Shown here one piece after another: positions 62,479 through 64,000 of a DNA stretch of 64,000 nucleotides (the stretch's first letter is position 1; every line of letters starts with the position of its first letter). Both the position numbers and the translations under genes were made by a program. Below the pieces are notes generated by a model. It made no database searches and was not told the DNA's origin. It saw only the letters and a program-made list of their open reading frames with translations. This DNA comes from Sulfurimonas sp. (lineage in GTDB: Bacteria; Campylobacterota; Campylobacteria; Campylobacterales; Sulfurimonadaceae), in contig NZ_JBFHGL010000006.1 in the NCBI RefSeq assembly GCF_041583195.1, forward strand, positions 1 to 64,000. Direction: 5' to 3'.

Positions 62479-64000
62479 CTAAAATGGTTTAGCTATGCCT
62501 AGCTCATCGCAGAACTTAGCTATGGTTTCATCTGTATTAGCCATATCAACTTCAAGAGCTTTTAGTTCAAAACTAACATCATCTAAATCAATAGGCTCTT
62601 CCTCTTCAAAAGTATCTACATATCTAGGGATGTTTAGGTTGTAGTCATTTTCTTTGATTTCATCCATTGAAGCTAGGTGAGAGTATTTCTCTATTTCAGT
62701 CCTTGAAGCATAAGTATTAACTATCTTAGCTACATTTTCTTCTGTAAGATAGTTTTGAGTCTTTACTTTCTTGTAATCGTTTGAAGCATCTATGAAAAGT
62801 ATATTATCACTATCTTCTCTACATTTTTTAAATACCAAGATACAAGTAGGAATACCTGTACCATAGAAGATATTTGCAGGTAGACCTATGACAGCATCAA
62901 GGAAGTTTCTATCTTCTATAAGGTACTTTCTTATGTGACCTTCTGCTGAACCTCTAAACAGTACCCCGTGAGGTAGGACAATAGCCATAGTACCATTCTC
63001 ATCTAAATGGTGTATCATGTGTTGTACAAAAGCAAAATCGGCTTTACTAGATGGGGCTAGTTTACCGTACTGTGAGAATCTATCATCACTCAAAAACAAG
63101 TCATTAGCAGACCATTTAGCACTAAAAGGAGGATTAGCAACTATAGCTTCAAATCTCTCTTCTAAGTGTTGTGGATGTTCTAGTGTGTCATCTTGTTTGA
63201 TGTCAAACTTTCTGTAGTGAACATCGTGCATAATCATATTCATTCTAGCTAAGTTGTATGTAGTACGGTTAAGCTCTTGACCATAAAAAGCAGATACATC
63301 TTCAACCTCTTTAGCAACACGTAAAAGAAGTGAACCTGAACCACAAGTTGGGTCATAAACTGATTTTAGTTTTGATTTACCATTTGTTACTATCTTTGCT
63401 AATACTTTAGATACCTGTTGAGGAGTATAGAACTCTCCTGCTTTTTTACCTGCACCTGCGGCGAACTGAGCTATAAGATACTCATAGGCATCACCTAGAA
63501 CATCTCTGTCGTGGTTTTTAAGTTCAAAGTTGATTTTATCTAGGTGTGTAAGAACCTGAACTATAAGCTTGTTTCTTTGTTCTACAGATTTACCTAGTTT
63601 AGTTGAAGCTAAGTCAAGGTCTTCAAAAAGGTGTACAAAGTCATCTTCAGACTCTGTTCCCATAGTTGTTTGTTCTATGTTTCTAAGGATAGATGTAAGG
63701 TCTTCTAAGATAAAGTTGTTTTCTAAACCATTACCCCTTTTAGCAACCTCGGAGAATAGCTCTTCAGGTCTTAGGAAGTAACCTAGCTTTTCTATAGCCT
63801 CTTCTTTGATAGCCTCTATGTAGTCCTCTTCATCATCTGAGCCTATGATGTCAAAGTAAGTGATGTTGTCTTCTACAAGTATCTCGTTTGCATAATCTTC
63901 CATCTTCTCTGATAAGTACTTGTAAAAAATAAAACCTAATATGTAATCTCTAAACTCATCAGCATCCATCTTACCTCTAAGTGTGTTTGCTATATTCCAT
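62479..64000 (-). CDS. hsdM: Type I restriction enzyme, methyltransferase subunit, N-terminus outside window
   Basis: HsdM methylates adenine. SAM motif I region is D-P-T-C-G-S-G-S-L-L, catalytic N-P-P-F is at A-N-P-P-F-S-A, and G-E-F-Y-T-P-Q-Q-V marks the start of the catalytic domain. The frame continues upstream of ATG 63969 as W-N-I-A-N-T-L-R-G-K, which is the normal HsdM N-terminal sequence, so the gene runs off the end of the window. The short start at 63969 is therefore not the true one. Confidence 0.95.
   Translation of the reverse strand, partial: WNIANTLRGKMDADEFRDYILGFIFYKYLSEKMEDYANEILVEDNITYFDIIGSDDEEDYIEAIKEEAIEKLGYFLRPEELFSEVAKRGNGLENNFILEDLTSILRNIEQTTMGTESEDDFVHLFEDLDLASTKLGKSVEQRNKLIVQVLTHLDKINFELKNHDRDVLGDAYEYLIAQFAAGAGKKAGEFYTPQQVSKVLAKIVTNGKSKLKSVYDPTCGSGSLLLRVAKEVEDVSAFYGQELNRTTYNLARMNMIMHDVHYRKFDIKQDDTLEHPQHLEERFEAIVANPPFSAKWSANDLFLSDDRFSQYGKLAPSSKADFAFVQHMIHHLDENGTMAIVLPHGVLFRGSAEGHIRKYLIEDRNFLDAVIGLPANIFYGTGIPTCILVFKKCREDSDNILFIDASNDYKKVKTQNYLTEENVAKIVNTYASRTEIEKYSHLASMDEIKENDYNLNIPRYVDTFEEEEPIDLDDVSFELKALEVDMANTDETIAKFCDELGIAKPF

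Noticed and set aside
43542-64000. Complete attL/attR pair for the island
   Set aside because: No second copy of the tRNA-Leu 3' end was found in the window; the far end lies beyond it.

Overview
The window is AT-rich chromosomal DNA that looks like a motile, sulfur- or hydrogen-oxidising member of the Campylobacterota (Sulfurimonas-like). The grounds are a Campylobacter-type flagellin with Maf proteins and legionaminic-acid genes beside fliD/fliS, a cytoplasmic uptake-type NiFe hydrogenase, tightly overlapping genes, and the family resemblance of the housekeeping proteins. The genus is inferred from gene content only; no search was run.

Region 1 (1-28.4 kb) is a flagellar glycosylation locus. 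It opens with the 3' part of a flagellin gene and a Maf (motility accessory factor) glycosyltransferase. A leftward, translationally coupled operon of 13 genes (15809 to 3160) follows. It encodes a family-1-like glycosyltransferase, a sugar-nucleotide epimerase, two radical SAM enzymes, a split transketolase, four methyltransferases, an SDR, a cytidylyltransferase/PfkB kinase fusion with reversed HldE order, and a nucleotidyltransferase. This looks like synthesis and decoration of an unusual, perhaps heptose-derived, sugar. Diverging from it at 15.86 kb is a nine-gene coupled operon: a GmhA-like isomerase, then a full legionaminic-acid set (legB, legC, legH, legI, legG, ptmE, legF), with a fused DUF2920/Maf-N protein inside. 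fliD, fliS and a FliT-like gene follow, then an SDR and a short nucleoside-phosphorylase-like protein.

Region 2 (28.4-43 kb) is core genome: the SRP RNA gene; a NiFe hydrogenase whose small subunit is fused to an FAD oxidoreductase and a BFD-type iron-sulfur domain; ribosomal proteins L35 and L20; a SpoIIE phosphatase/kinase protein with a STAS partner; rarA; an RsuA/RluB-type pseudouridine synthase; an arabinose-5-phosphate isomerase; an uncharacterised P-loop protein; bifunctional NAD(P)HX repair; thiG; and a sodium-symporter family protein.

Region 3 (43.08-43.63 kb) is a five-tRNA cluster, Pro-His-Arg-Arg-Leu, behind a consensus sigma-70 promoter.

Region 4 (43.63-64 kb, running off the end) is an accessory island starting next to tRNA-Leu. 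Its plasmid- or ICE-like front has a putative replication protein behind a pseudoknot-capable leader, an operator array, an excisionase-like protein, a tyrosine recombinase, a highly structured non-coding block at 48.09-48.27 kb and three iteron-like repeats. Its cargo includes a secreted DNA/RNA nuclease, an uncharacterised gene pair, a helical-repeat protein coupled to an Mrr-like nuclease (candidate new defence pair), and a type I restriction-modification operon (hsdR, an extra PD-(D/E)XK-like gene, hsdS, partial hsdM).
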